Under the pieces are notes generated by a model, which searched no databases, was not told the origin of the DNA, and saw only the letters and a list, made by a program, of their open reading frames with translations. From contig CAVRHR010000004.1 of assembly GCA_963721005.1 (NCBI GenBank), forward strand, positions 434,001-498,000: a stretch of DNA of 64,000 nt, in the 5' to 3' direction. This DNA comes from VAZQ01 sp963721005. GTDB lineage: Bacteria > Pseudomonadota > Alphaproteobacteria > Rhizobiales > Xanthobacteraceae. The translations under genes were made by a program, and so were the position numbers. Below, piece by piece: positions 26,196-35,049 of the stretch. How positions within the stretch are numbered: the first letter of the stretch is position 1; each line of letters begins with the position of its first letter.

Positions 26196-28408
26196 GCCAG
26201 GCCTCCCCGCAGGATCGGCAATTGCCGCGGCCGTCCCGCGCCCAGCTTAGCCATCGCATTGGCGACGGCGGGGCCGATCGGCGGCACGCCAGGCTCGCCG
26301 ACGCCGGTCGGCTTCTCGGTCGACGCCACGATCGTCACGTCGACTTCCGGCATCTCGTTGATGCGCAGCGAGCGATAGGTATCGAAGTTGCCGGCGATCG
26401 GCCGGCCCTCGTCCAGGGTCTGCTCGGCATAAAGAATATGACCCAGCCCAAACCCGATACCACCTTCCATCTGCGCGCGGATGATGTCCGGATTGACCGC
26501 AACGCCGCAATCCACCGCGCACCAGACCTTGTGAACGATCGGACCCTCCGTGCCGATCGACAGCTCGACGATCTGCGCCACATAGGTGTTGAAGCTTTCG
26601 ACCACCGCAACACCGCGCGCGCGGCCCGGCGCAAGCCTGGCGCCCTTCCAGTCCGCGCGTTCAGCGACGGCCCGCAGCACGCCGGCATGCCGCGGCGATT
26701 GGCTCATCAATGCCAGACGGCCTTCGACCGGGTCCTGTCCGGCGGCCACGAGCAACTCGTCGACAAAAGCCTCGACCGCATAGCCGGTATGGGTGTGCCC
26801 CACCGAACGCCACCACAACACCGGCACGCCGACGTCGACCTGATGCAGATCGCATTTGAAATTCGGCACCTCATAGGGAATGTCGTTGGAACCTTCATAG
26901 GCGGTCGAATCCATGCCATCCTTGAACGTCAGGGCCTCGAATGGCGAGCCCTTCATGATCGACTGGCCCACGATGGTGTCGCTCCAGCCCTCGATCTTGC
27001 CGTCGCGGACGACACCGCGCATGCGATGGATGCTGAACGGGCGATAGTAGCCGCCGCGCATGTCGTCTTCGCGGGTCCAGACCAGCTTGACGGCCTTGCC
27101 GGGACCGATGGCTTTCGCCACCTCGGCAAGCTCGAGCGCAACGTGGGTGGTCTGCTGGGCGCGACGTCCAAAGCTGCCGCCCGCCATGATGGTCTGCAGG
27201 TGCAGCTTGTCGTTTCCGATGCCGAGCACCTGGGCGATCGCGGCGTGATCGGGCGTCGGGAACTGGCTGCCGAACCGCGCCGATGCGGTTTCGCCCTCCC
27301 ATCTCATGAATGCGTTGAGCGGCTCCATCGGCGCGTGCGCCAGATACGGAAACACGTATTCCGCCTCCAGCAGCCGGCCGCCCCTGGCGATCGACGCATC
27401 GACATCGCCTACCTGCCTTACGGTCTTGCCGGGCGTCTTCGACAGTGCACGGAATTCCGCCAACAGCTGGCCGGTGCTTCGCGTCTCGGCTTTGCTGTCG
27501 TCCCAGGTGATCTTGAGCAGGTCGCGCGCGGTTTTCGCGGGCCAGAAGCCCTTGGCGTAAACCGCTACGCCGGTCGGCACCTGCTTGACATCGACCACGC
27601 CGGCGACCGCCTTCGCGGCCGCCGCATCGAAGGACGCGACGGTGCCGCCGAATTTCGGCGAGCGCGCGATCACCACCGTCAGCGTGTCCGGGTCATGGAT
27701 GTCGAGCGTGTATTGTGCGGAGCCGTTCGACTTGCTGGCGCTGTCGAGCCGCTTCACGGCGCCTTCCTTGCCGATCAGCTTGAAGGTCGAAGGATCCTTG
27801 AGTTTCGGATCGCCCGGCACCGGCAGCTGCATGGCCTTCTCGGCGAACGCGCCGAACCGGCCTTCCTTGCCGGAGGAATGCCGGATGACGCCATTCTGGA
27901 CCGTGATCTCGGACGCCGGCACCCGCCATTCGGCGGCGGCGGCGGCGACCAGCATGGCGCGCGCCGCGGCCCCGACCTTGCGCATCTGCTCGTAGGAATT
28001 CGCGATCGCGCTGGAGCCGCCGGTGCCCTGCACGCCGAACAGCAGGTTCTTGTACAGCACCGGATTCGACGGTGCATGGTCGGCGCGCATCTGCGACCAA
28101 TCCGCGTCGAGCTCCTCGGCAACCAGCGTCGCCATGCCGGTGAACGGCCCCTGTCCCATCTCGATGTGCTTGCACAGCACCGTCACGGTATTGTCGTTTC
28201 CGATGATGAGGAATGTGTTGGGGGCGATATTGACGTTGGCCGCCGGCGGCGTCTGTGCCAGCGATCTGCCACCGGGTGCGAGATAGATGCCGAGCGCAAG
28301 ACCTGCGCCGGCCTTGAGCATCGAACGCCGCGACAACGTCGTGGCCACCGCGACGGTTGCGTCTTCGATCTTTGCGCCGGCGGCCATGACCGCATGGGAT
28401 CTGATCAT
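26192..28408 (-). CDS. Molybdopterin-binding subunit, isoquinoline 1-oxidoreductase (IorB) type
   Basis: The 738-residue protein begins with a twin-arginine signal (SRRSMLKAGAG), so the holoenzyme is probably exported folded. It has the layout of xanthine-dehydrogenase-family large subunits of the IorB/aldehyde oxidoreductase group. Cofactor-binding segments include GGSFGRRAQQ and WRSVGHTHTGYAVEAFVDEL. The putative catalytic glutamate lies in GVGEPGVPPIGPA near the C-terminus. The family hydroxylates N-heterocycles or oxidises aldehydes. The true substrate cannot be read from sequence. It is the middle gene of a three-gene operon, 3 bases after the iron-sulfur subunit. Confidence 0.9.
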   Translation of the reverse strand: MIRSHAVMAAGAKIEDATVAVATTLSRRSMLKAGAGLALGIYLAPGGRSLAQTPPAANVNIAPNTFLIIGNDNTVTVLCKHIEMGQGPFTGMATLVAEELDADWSQMRADHAPSNPVLYKNLLFGVQGTGGSSAIANSYEQMRKVGAAARAMLVAAAAAEWRVPASEITVQNGVIRHSSGKEGRFGAFAEKAMQLPVPGDPKLKDPSTFKLIGKEGAVKRLDSASKSNGSAQYTLDIHDPDTLTVVIARSPKFGGTVASFDAAAAKAVAGVVDVKQVPTGVAVYAKGFWPAKTARDLLKITWDDSKAETRSTGQLLAEFRALSKTPGKTVRQVGDVDASIARGGRLLEAEYVFPYLAHAPMEPLNAFMRWEGETASARFGSQFPTPDHAAIAQVLGIGNDKLHLQTIMAGGSFGRRAQQTTHVALELAEVAKAIGPGKAVKLVWTREDDMRGGYYRPFSIHRMRGVVRDGKIEGWSDTIVGQSIMKGSPFEALTFKDGMDSTAYEGSNDIPYEVPNFKCDLHQVDVGVPVLWWRSVGHTHTGYAVEAFVDELLVAAGQDPVEGRLALMSQSPRHAGVLRAVAERADWKGARLAPGRARGVAVVESFNTYVAQIVELSIGTEGPIVHKVWCAVDCGVAVNPDIIRAQMEGGIGFGLGHILYAEQTLDEGRPIAGNFDTYRSLRINEMPEVDVTIVASTEKPTGVGEPGVPPIGPAVANAMAKLGAGRPRQLPILRGGLA

Positions 28409-28411
28409 GGC

Positions 28412-28876
28412 TCAGCCTCCCAACGATTGCGCAGCGCGGTGGATGGCGGCGCGGATACGAACGTAGGTGGCGCAGCGGCAGATGTTGCCGTTCATGGCAA
28501 GATCGATGTCGCGATCCGTCGGCTTGGGGTTGAGGCCCAGCAGGGCTGCGGCACTCATGATCTGGCCGGACTGGCAATAGCCGCATTGCGGCACATCCAG
28601 CGCGACCCACGCCTTTTGCACCGCGGCGCCCTGCTTGCTGTTCAAGCCCTCGATGGTCGTTATCGCGCTGCTGCCGACCGCCGAAACCGGTAGCGAGCAC
28701 GAGCGCACCGGCTGCTGGTCGACATACACCGTGCACGCCCCGCATTGCGCGACGCCGCAGCCGTATTTCGTGCCGGTGAGCCCGACGCTATCGCGAATTG
28801 CCCACAGCAGGGGCGTACTGGGATCGACATCGATCTGATGAATTCGGCCGTTGACCTTGAGCGTGAACGCCGCCAT
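28412..28876 (-). CDS. [2Fe-2S] subunit, isoquinoline 1-oxidoreductase (IorA) type
   Basis: The 154-residue protein carries two [2Fe-2S] clusters. The plant-ferredoxin-like site is CGVAQCGACTVYV plus a downstream Cys (RSCSLP). The C-terminal site is CGYCQSGQIM with NICRC. It passes electrons from the molybdenum centre to the cytochrome encoded two genes later. A near-perfect AGGAGGTGA ribosome site lies seven bases before the ATG, which fixes the start and rules out the longer reading. It has no signal peptide and would be exported with IorB by hitch-hiking on its Tat signal, as known for this family. Confidence 0.93.
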   Translation of the reverse strand: MAAFTLKVNGRIHQIDVDPSTPLLWAIRDSVGLTGTKYGCGVAQCGACTVYVDQQPVRSCSLPVSAVGSSAITTIEGLNSKQGAAVQKAWVALDVPQCGYCQSGQIMSAAALLGLNPKPTDRDIDLAMNGNICRCATYVRIRAAIHRAAQSLGG

Positions 28877-29228
28877 TGCCGTCACCTCCTGCATTCGGAG
28901 CGTGCAGGCTATATGGCGAGAATCCGAACAGCCACAATGCAAACCGCACCGCAGCATTGCTTATTGCGCCCCTTGCGGTGAGCTATTTTTGCACTAAATC
29001 CCGCCGCCGGTTTTGGCTAAGGATCGCGACCCCTGGATGATCCGTCGAAGATTGGTGCCGCTTGGGAAAAAGGCGCGATATTTCAGTGCGATCGGCTGCC
29101 GATGATCTGGCATGATAGAAGCAAATTTGCGCAGGCGCGGGCTCGCCAGGGACTGCGCCGCGCAACCTCTTGGCCTGATCACGAGCGAGTGATCTCACCC
29201 CGGCGCGGCGCCCGCCGCCGGGCCGCAA
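28877..29228. other. Intergenic region without a supported gene
   Basis: No gene found. It must contain the promoter of the iorA-iorB-cytochrome operon at its left end. A GC-rich palindrome ('cggcgcggcgcccgccgccg') lies near 29200, next to the end of the lactonase gene. Confidence 0.4.
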
Positions 29229-30242
29229 TCACGCCTTCTTCGCCACCGGCACCGGCACGCCCGCGATCTTGATCCGAAACGAGCCCAGGCTCGCGCGGGT
29301 GCAGAAGTAGACGGTCTTCCAGTCGTCGCCGCCGAACGCGATGTTGGAGGTATTGCCGTAGCCGTGGACGATGCGGCCGAGCTTCTTGCCCTTCGGGTCG
29401 AGGATGTAGAGCCCGCCGGCCCCGCCGCAATAGACGTTGCCCGCCGAATCTACCTTCATGCCGTCGGGTACGCCGGACTCAGGCCCGCCCAGGTCGGCAA
29501 ACACCCGGTCGGTCTGGCGGGCGAGCGTGCCGTTGGGCGCCAGATTGAAGGCGCGGATGTGGCGGCGCGCCGAATCGTTGATATAGAGCACGCTCTCGTC
29601 GGGCGAGAACGCGATGCCGTTCGGCCGCAGTATGTCGTCGACCAGGAGCGTGAGCGTGCCGCGGTCGGGCGAGATGCGAAACACGCCCGCGAAGGTCAGG
29701 TCGGTCTCGCCTGGCGGCTCCGCCAGCGTCCAGGGATCGGTGAAGTAGATGGCGCCGTCGGATTTCACCACGATGTCGTTGGGACGGTTTAGCGGCCGGC
29801 CCTGAAAGCTGCCGGCCAGCACCGTGATGCTGCCGTCCTGCTCCTCGCGCACGATCCGCCGCGTCGCGGCCTCGCAGGCCACCAGCCTTCCCTGCGGGTC
29901 GCGGGTGATGCCGTTGGCCGCATGGGTGTTCTCCTTGAACACCGACAGCGGCTGCCCGGGCGCATATTTCCAGCGCTTCTCGTCGGTGCCGCGAAACAAC
30001 AGATAGCCGCCTTCCCGCCACCACAGCGGACCTTCCACATTGACGGTGCCGCCGAGATTGGTGGCCAGATCGACGATCGGCTCCGATGGCGAGATGATCT
30101 CGTCCAGCGCCGGATCGAGCCGCTCGATCCGCTTGGCCGCCTGCGCGACAGCATCGCGCCGGCTGCCGCCGATGAGGATGCTTCCCGCCGCCCCCGACAT
30201 CGCCAGCATCTGCCGCCGGGACAAGTCGTGTCGTGTACCCAT
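29229..30242 (-). CDS. Exported SMP-30/gluconolactonase-like six-bladed propeller
   Basis: The 337-residue protein has a twin-arginine signal (LSRRQMLAMSGAAG) and the repeat pattern of SMP-30/gluconolactonase/LRE propellers. Metal-site segments are NVEGPLWW (Glu), RPNDIVVKSDGAIYFTDP (Asn), RPNGIAFSPDESVLYINDS (Asn, Asp) and GVPDGMKVDSAGNVY. These ligands support a calcium-dependent lactonase or related hydrolase acting in the periplasm. GGGAGG precedes the ATG. It is transcribed alone, downstream of the ior operon promoter region but on the same strand as it. Confidence 0.88.
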   Translation of the reverse strand: MGTRHDLSRRQMLAMSGAAGSILIGGSRRDAVAQAAKRIERLDPALDEIISPSEPIVDLATNLGGTVNVEGPLWWREGGYLLFRGTDEKRWKYAPGQPLSVFKENTHAANGITRDPQGRLVACEAATRRIVREEQDGSITVLAGSFQGRPLNRPNDIVVKSDGAIYFTDPWTLAEPPGETDLTFAGVFRISPDRGTLTLLVDDILRPNGIAFSPDESVLYINDSARRHIRAFNLAPNGTLARQTDRVFADLGGPESGVPDGMKVDSAGNVYCGGAGGLYILDPKGKKLGRIVHGYGNTSNIAFGGDDWKTVYFCTRASLGSFRIKIAGVPVPVAKKA

Positions 30243-30329
30243 CGTTTCCTCCCGAGCTTTGGTTGTTACCGGGAGAACTATAGCCGATGAGCGCTCGGAT
30301 GGGCTGCCCGCAAACGGGCCTCGGCCGCC

Positions 30330-30719
30330 TTAGCCGCGCACGACCTCGTCCCAGCGCGGCTCGCCGAACGTCAGGTAGTTGGAGAGCGCCGCGGCGGCTT
30401 GCGCCTGCGTGGCGCCGGCCTGCTGCGGCATGCCCTGGATGTCGAACAGGTACTGCAGCTGCTTGGGCAGCCGGCTGTACAGCCGCTTGACCGCCAGCGT
30501 GCCCGACATGGTGGAGACCTCCGCGAACGCGCGCCCTTCCGAGAAATGATTGGCCCAGCCGCAGATGCAGGCCGGCGTCCCGCAGCTTTCGCGGAAATGC
30601 CGCATCGTGAAGGTCTCGATCTCGCCGCGCTCGAATGCGTACAAGGTGGCGATCAGGGCGCCGCGCTCGAGCTCCGAGATGCGGAGATCGGTGGCGGACA
30701 GGAACGATCGTGCCAGCAT
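30330..30719 (-). CDS. Conserved hypothetical protein with CGTPACICGWA motif
   Basis: The 129-residue protein has a distinctive segment FRESCGTPACICGWA near residue 45, resembling a group of small alphaproteobacterial proteins with F-x-M...CGTxxCIxGWA. It is otherwise alpha-helical with no signal peptide. The function is not known. The start at MLARSFLSATD was chosen because the upstream extension is low-complexity and out of character. Confidence 0.6.
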   Translation of the reverse strand: MLARSFLSATDLRISELERGALIATLYAFERGEIETFTMRHFRESCGTPACICGWANHFSEGRAFAEVSTMSGTLAVKRLYSRLPKQLQYLFDIQGMPQQAGATQAQAAAALSNYLTFGEPRWDEVVRG

Positions 30720-31157
30720 GGTGTTTTCTGCTCCGTTTTGGGCCCCGCCCCGGTCGCCACGGCCGACTCTCGCGCCCCTACATTGCCGCCCGACCGGCGG
30801 TCGCCGCAAGCGCCTTTCGCGCATGCCGGCGCCGACCGGGCCGCAATTCTCGTCCAGGTCGGCATTCCGGCTTTGTGGTGGCCGGGCTGCTGCGAGGCCG
30901 GGCAGCGTCGGGTGGGCAGGATTGCCGGGCACCGCGAGCACGATTTTGCGCGGCGTCGCGCAATCTTGCCCACACGATAGCGCCCTGAGGTCAGGGCCCG
31001 CAGGCAACGCGCCCGCACGCCGTGCGCACTGTTCGTTGATGAGAGCCGCGCAGTTTGCAGTAACCCCGCCCGCGATTTTTCTCCCTTGTAGGTCCACTTT
31101 TCGCCGCTACGCACGCCTGATAGTCTCAGCGCACCAGTCAGCCGCGCTTTCTCTCGC
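30720..31157. other. Intergenic region without a supported gene
   Basis: Divergent region between the CGTPACICGWA protein and the methyltransferase. I see GC-rich filler with no clear frame, RNA or repeat. Confidence 0.4.
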
Positions 31158-32051
31158 ATGGTGACTTTGAGCTTCGACATGGACGAGTTGATCGAGATCA
31201 ACCGCCGTAATTGGGACGAGCGTGCCAACATTCACGCCCGCGATGCCACGGGCGGCTACGGGCTCGATCGCTTCCGTGGGGGCGAAGACTGCCTGGCTGC
31301 GATCGAAGCGGCCGAGCTTGGGGATGTTTCCGGAAAGCGCGTCCTCCACCTGCAATGCCATATCGGGCGCGACACGCTTTGCCTGGTGCGACGCGGGGCT
31401 GTTGTCACTGGGCTCGATTTCTCCGGTGCGGCCCTGGACTTCGCACGGCAGCTTGCCATCGAGACCGGGCTGAAGGCCAGCTTCGTTCAAGGAACCGTAG
31501 ATGAGGCGCCGCTTCTGGCGCCTGGCCCGTTCGATCTCGTCTTTGCAACTTGGGGAACGCTTTGCTGGCTGCCGGATATGTGGAATTGGGCGAAAGTCGT
31601 TGCATCCGTGCTTGCACCGGGCGGCGAGCTTTACTGTGCCGATGCTCATCCCGGCTTCTACACCCTGGAGGAGCATGCAGGCAGGCTGATGCCAACGCAC
31701 GATTTCCAAACGCCGCCCGGGCAGCCCTTGGAGTTCATCGAAGAAACGACCTACACGGGTGACCCGACCGTCATGAAGAATCAGACAAGCCGGGTTTGGA
31801 TCCATTCACTATCCGCGATCCTCAGCGCGCTCATCGATGCCGGTCTGATGATCACGAAGTTTCGTGAACACGAGTTCGTGGCTTCGCGCCGTGATGCCGG
31901 GCACCTCACCGTGCGGCCTGGCGAGAGGATCGCGGTCGCAGGGGATGTGCAAATCTTGGTGCGCGCATCCAATGGAATGTGGCGACTTCCCGATGGCCAT
32001 CCCCGCATGCCCTTGTCGTTCTCTGTAAGGGCGAAGAAAAGTTCGGGCTGA
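31158..32051 (+). CDS. Class I SAM-dependent methyltransferase
   Basis: The 297-residue protein has a Rossmann methyltransferase core. Motif I is VLHLQCHIGRDTL (residues 63-75), the acidic end of strand 2 is VTGLDFSGAAL, and motif IV is FDLVFATWGTLCWL. The N-terminus (INRRNWDERANIHARD) and the C-terminal beta region are those of a group of small-molecule methyltransferases common in soil bacteria. Substrate unknown. A second in-frame ATG 21 bases downstream (MDELIEINRR) is an alternative start. It is the last gene before the integrated island. Confidence 0.85.
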   Translation: MVTLSFDMDELIEINRRNWDERANIHARDATGGYGLDRFRGGEDCLAAIEAAELGDVSGKRVLHLQCHIGRDTLCLVRRGAVVTGLDFSGAALDFARQLAIETGLKASFVQGTVDEAPLLAPGPFDLVFATWGTLCWLPDMWNWAKVVASVLAPGGELYCADAHPGFYTLEEHAGRLMPTHDFQTPPGQPLEFIEETTYTGDPTVMKNQTSRVWIHSLSAILSALIDAGLMITKFREHEFVASRRDAGHLTVRPGERIAVAGDVQILVRASNGMWRLPDGHPRMPLSFSVRAKKSSG

Positions 32052-32211
32052 ATATCCCCAATGCCTCCCTTCATTGCGGCTTCTTCGGCCTCATGGTTCT
32101 CGGACTCATGTTTCCCCGAGATGGAAGTTGATTGCTGGCGGTTCATAACGCGTTGATTTTACTTGCATCATTGCGGACGCAGTATCACGTTCGATCCTGT
32201 CATTTCATATG

Positions 32212-32244
32212 CGGTGCTACCTATGTGACATGAAGGTAGCACCG
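32212..32244. promoter_or_regulatory. 10-bp inverted repeat upstream of the integrase
   Basis: CGGTGCTACC (32212-32221) and GGTAGCACCG (32235-32244) form a perfect dyad with a 13-base spacer, ending 17 bases before the integrase ATG. It could be an operator for self-repression or an arm-type recombinase site. It is also a possible hairpin over the ribosome site. Confidence 0.55.
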
Positions 32245-32261
32245 GCTGACGGGAGCATTCC

Positions 32262-33470
32262 ATGCCACGAATCAAGTTGACCAAAAGTTCCATCGACGTG
32301 CTTCCGACGCCCTCGTCCGACGTAATTTACTGGGACGCTGGTTGTCCCGGATTCGGCGTGAAGGTTACGCCAAAGGGTCGCAAGGTGTTCGTCGTCCTCT
32401 ACCGCACCGGCGGTGCCGGATCGAAGCTGCGCAAATACACCATTGGGCCATACGGGCGTGTAACGCTTCATCAGGCCCGGGTTGCGGCTCAGAAAGTGTT
32501 TGCCGCGAAGCTCGAGGGACGTGACCTCGCGGCCGAAAAGGGAGAGGCAAGGCGCCGGATTGTGGCTGACCGGGTGGAGGACCTGATGGAAGCCTTCATC
32601 GTCCAACATGTCTCTCAGAATCGTTCCGCCTACGAAATCTCGAGGCTCCTTCGCCGAGAAATGGGGAGATCCTGGACCGGCAGGAGCATTCACGAGATTA
32701 CCAAGCGCGACGTGGTTGAGGTCATCTCGGCTATTCAGCAACGCGGAGCACCCGGCACGGCTAACAAGACCTTGAAGGTGATCAAGACCTTCCTACGCTG
32801 GTGCGTGGGCCGAGCCGTTCTTGATCGATCCCCAGCCGAAGGCGTTCCATTGCCTGCGAAGGTGGTTGCCCGGGATAGAGTTCTTACCGATCACGAACTC
32901 GCGCAAATCATCCTCGCGGCTCGAAAGATGAGCGGACCCTACGGTGGCATCGTTGAATTATTGGCCCTCACAGGACAGCGCCGCGAAGAGGTGGCAGGGA
33001 TGCCTTGGGTGGAACTGGACTTGCATCAGCGAGTTTGGACGCTCCCAAAATCAAGGACGAAGAATGCCAAGGAGCACGCCGTACACCTGTCCGAACAGTC
33101 AATAGCTGTGCTGGAGCGCACGACCGTACGAGGACCCTTTGTCTTCTCCATCCTGGGAACCAAGCCCCTCCGAGGGTTTAGCCTAGCTAAACGACAGATT
33201 GATGAGCTCTCCGGAGTAACTGGATGGCGTCTTCATGATCTGCGCCGGACCTGCGTCTCCGGGATGGCCCGGCTCGGGATTGCACCGCATGTTGCCGATA
33301 AAATCCTTAACCATCAGTCTGGGACGATCTCAGGGGTTGCGGCCGTGTATCAGCGGCACGAATTCCTCGCGGAGCGTCGACAAGCATTGGACCTGTGGGG
33401 ATCCCATGTTGGCAAGATTCTCAGCGGGGTGCCCGGCGAGATCCGAATCGAGCTAAAGGCGGTTGCATAA
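32262..33470 (+). CDS. P4-type tyrosine integrase (DUF4102 arm domain)
   Basis: The 402-residue integrase has an N-terminal arm-binding domain (residues 1-90), a SAM-like core-binding domain (about 100-190) and a tyrosine recombinase domain (205-395). The catalytic residues are visible: Arg in GQRREEV, His-x-x-Arg in LHDLRR, His in LNHQSG and the nucleophile Tyr in VYQRHEF. Such enzymes insert islands, usually at tRNA 3' ends. GGGAG precedes the ATG. It marks the left part of a low-density, more AT-rich stretch and points into it. No tRNA lies at its own left side. Confidence 0.92.
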   Translation: MPRIKLTKSSIDVLPTPSSDVIYWDAGCPGFGVKVTPKGRKVFVVLYRTGGAGSKLRKYTIGPYGRVTLHQARVAAQKVFAAKLEGRDLAAEKGEARRRIVADRVEDLMEAFIVQHVSQNRSAYEISRLLRREMGRSWTGRSIHEITKRDVVEVISAIQQRGAPGTANKTLKVIKTFLRWCVGRAVLDRSPAEGVPLPAKVVARDRVLTDHELAQIILAARKMSGPYGGIVELLALTGQRREEVAGMPWVELDLHQRVWTLPKSRTKNAKEHAVHLSEQSIAVLERTTVRGPFVFSILGTKPLRGFSLAKRQIDELSGVTGWRLHDLRRTCVSGMARLGIAPHVADKILNHQSGTISGVAAVYQRHEFLAERRQALDLWGSHVGKILSGVPGEIRIELKAVA

Positions 33471-33600
33471 TTGTAGCACAGCCGAGCAGCTACCCCGCTT
33501 GGCAAAGAAGAAGACGACGGAGGACAGCAGGCGCGCGACGGCTCACGGCCTCCGGGGACTTCACCGGCCGTGTTAGCGCCCCAAAGCGGTGTGTGTTGAT

Positions 33601-34287
33601 ATGCCACGATTGCCGGCCAGCGGAGCATGGGTGGAAACGCCCCGTCGACCCGAGAGGGAGGTGAAGATTGTTCTTTGCGATCTCGGTCTCGCGCGGATCT
33701 TCGACGAGGCTGCGGAACATAAATTGTATTTGAAGCTCGGCGCGATTATTGGGCGATGGTCCGCAGAGCAGCTACGGCTGGAAGTTTCACCGGTCGCAAG
33801 TGCACTCTTGTCTACGGCACAAAACCTGAATGAGGTTTCTCGGCTTCTCGGAGGCCTTGAAACGGGCATTCGCTCCGACATCGAGATCGCTGTCGCATCC
33901 CGAGTAGCTAATCTGCTGTCGATGGATCCAACCGTCGGCGGCCAGTCGGGGCAGGATTTGCTCAGATCGTTTCGCGTCGAGGCCGATCGCATTGCCCATG
34001 TCTGCCTCGTCGCAGCTGCGGACCTTCCCCAAGCACCAGGCAAGCGCGGCCGTCGGGCGCACGAGTGGTACGACGTATTTACTTCGCTCCTGCTGCAGAT
34101 CGCCAAGAAGGCTGGACTCAAGCCGGGCTTGAAAAAGGACAGGATCACCAAGATCCGAAGCGGCTGGCTCCTTGATGCCGCCCAGGCGCTGGAAACCTTT
34201 CTGGACCCATCAATGCGTTCTCCTAGCAGCGAAGCATGCGGGAAACGGCTTGAGCGGAGCCTCAGCCATCTGCAGAAAGCTGAATGA
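33601..34287 (+). CDS. Island hypothetical protein
   Basis: The 228-residue protein follows the integrase. It is mostly alpha-helical with no signal peptide or membrane segment. I recognise no family. Segments such as RRAHEWYDVFTSLLLQIAKKAG and SGWLLDAAQALETFL recall small regulator-like or phage-derived proteins of integrative elements. A GTG 12 bases upstream is an alternative start. Its place between integrase and AlpA-like gene suggests a role in the element. Confidence 0.55.
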   Translation: MPRLPASGAWVETPRRPEREVKIVLCDLGLARIFDEAAEHKLYLKLGAIIGRWSAEQLRLEVSPVASALLSTAQNLNEVSRLLGGLETGIRSDIEIAVASRVANLLSMDPTVGGQSGQDLLRSFRVEADRIAHVCLVAAADLPQAPGKRGRRAHEWYDVFTSLLLQIAKKAGLKPGLKKDRITKIRSGWLLDAAQALETFLDPSMRSPSSEACGKRLERSLSHLQKAE

Positions 34288-34422
34288 CAAAAATCCCGCA
34301 CTCGCTGACTAATTATGTCGATGTGATCCATCGCTGAGTGTTCCCCATCTGCGCGAATGATGGTCCGGAGGTCCGGGCCGTTGCGCCTCGATGCGCATCA
34401 TCGACCATGGGAACTCATACAA

Positions 34423-34662
34423 ATGACGACGCAATCTTCTCTTATCGGCGGCCCCGGCAAGGCTCCAGCGGCGCCCATCGTGCTGCTCACCGCCAAGGAA
34501 GCCGCCAGGCTTCTGAAGGTCAGCCTGTCCTGGTTGGCCAAGGCCCGCATGCGCGGCGATGGCCCGCCCTACATTCTGATCGGTCGGTCGGTTCGCTATG
34601 CCGAGGCCGCTCTGATCCAGTGGATGAAGTCCCGGCAGCGCTTATCGACCAGCGAGCAATAG
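34423..34662 (+). CDS. AlpA/excisionase-like helix-turn-helix protein
   Basis: The 79-residue protein has a MerR-type winged helix: LLTAKEAARLLKVSLSWLAKARMRG followed by GPPYILIGRSVRYAEAALIQWM (key parts TAKEAARLLKVS and RSVRY). This is the pattern of AlpA regulators and excisionases that control integrase expression or direct excision. It fits the upstream integrase. The ATG chosen gives the domain plus a short leader. Confidence 0.75.
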   Translation: MTTQSSLIGGPGKAPAAPIVLLTAKEAARLLKVSLSWLAKARMRGDGPPYILIGRSVRYAEAALIQWMKSRQRLSTSEQ

Positions 34663-35049
34663 TCGTGACCGGCTTCTGCCTTGGCGGAACGCATGCCCGT
34701 GGCGAGTCCAAGAGGACTCCCAGATCTTTTGGCGAGGATGTGGAATAACTGTCCATCCCAATACATAAGTATACATCAAGATGACACAAGAAGAACCGAG
34801 ATTAGGAAGGTATACTCATGTACACGACCTTTATTCACTAGCAACACTATCCTAAGATACTAAAGTGAGACAGCAGCGACAATCAGGATGAGAATGGCCG
34901 GCTGGGCGGACGGAGCGAGGGCGTAGCCCGAGCGAAGGTCGGCCAGCCCCGGCGGCGCCTTTTCGTGGGTTAGTGCGGTCTGGCGGTCTGAGCGACCGGG
35001 TCAAGTATCTGATTCGTCTCGAAATTGAGGGATCAGACATTGCCGGCCT
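34663..35049. other. Junction between island genes and eroded IS21 copy
   Basis: No intact gene. Bases 34740-34860 are AT-rich. The left end of the IS21 copy probably falls in 34860-35050, but terminal repeats could not be fixed. Confidence 0.4.

Noticed and set aside
26222..28693. An 823-codon plus-strand frame opposite iorA-iorB
   Set aside because: Antisense shadow; the opposite strand encodes clear molybdoenzyme and ferredoxin motifs.
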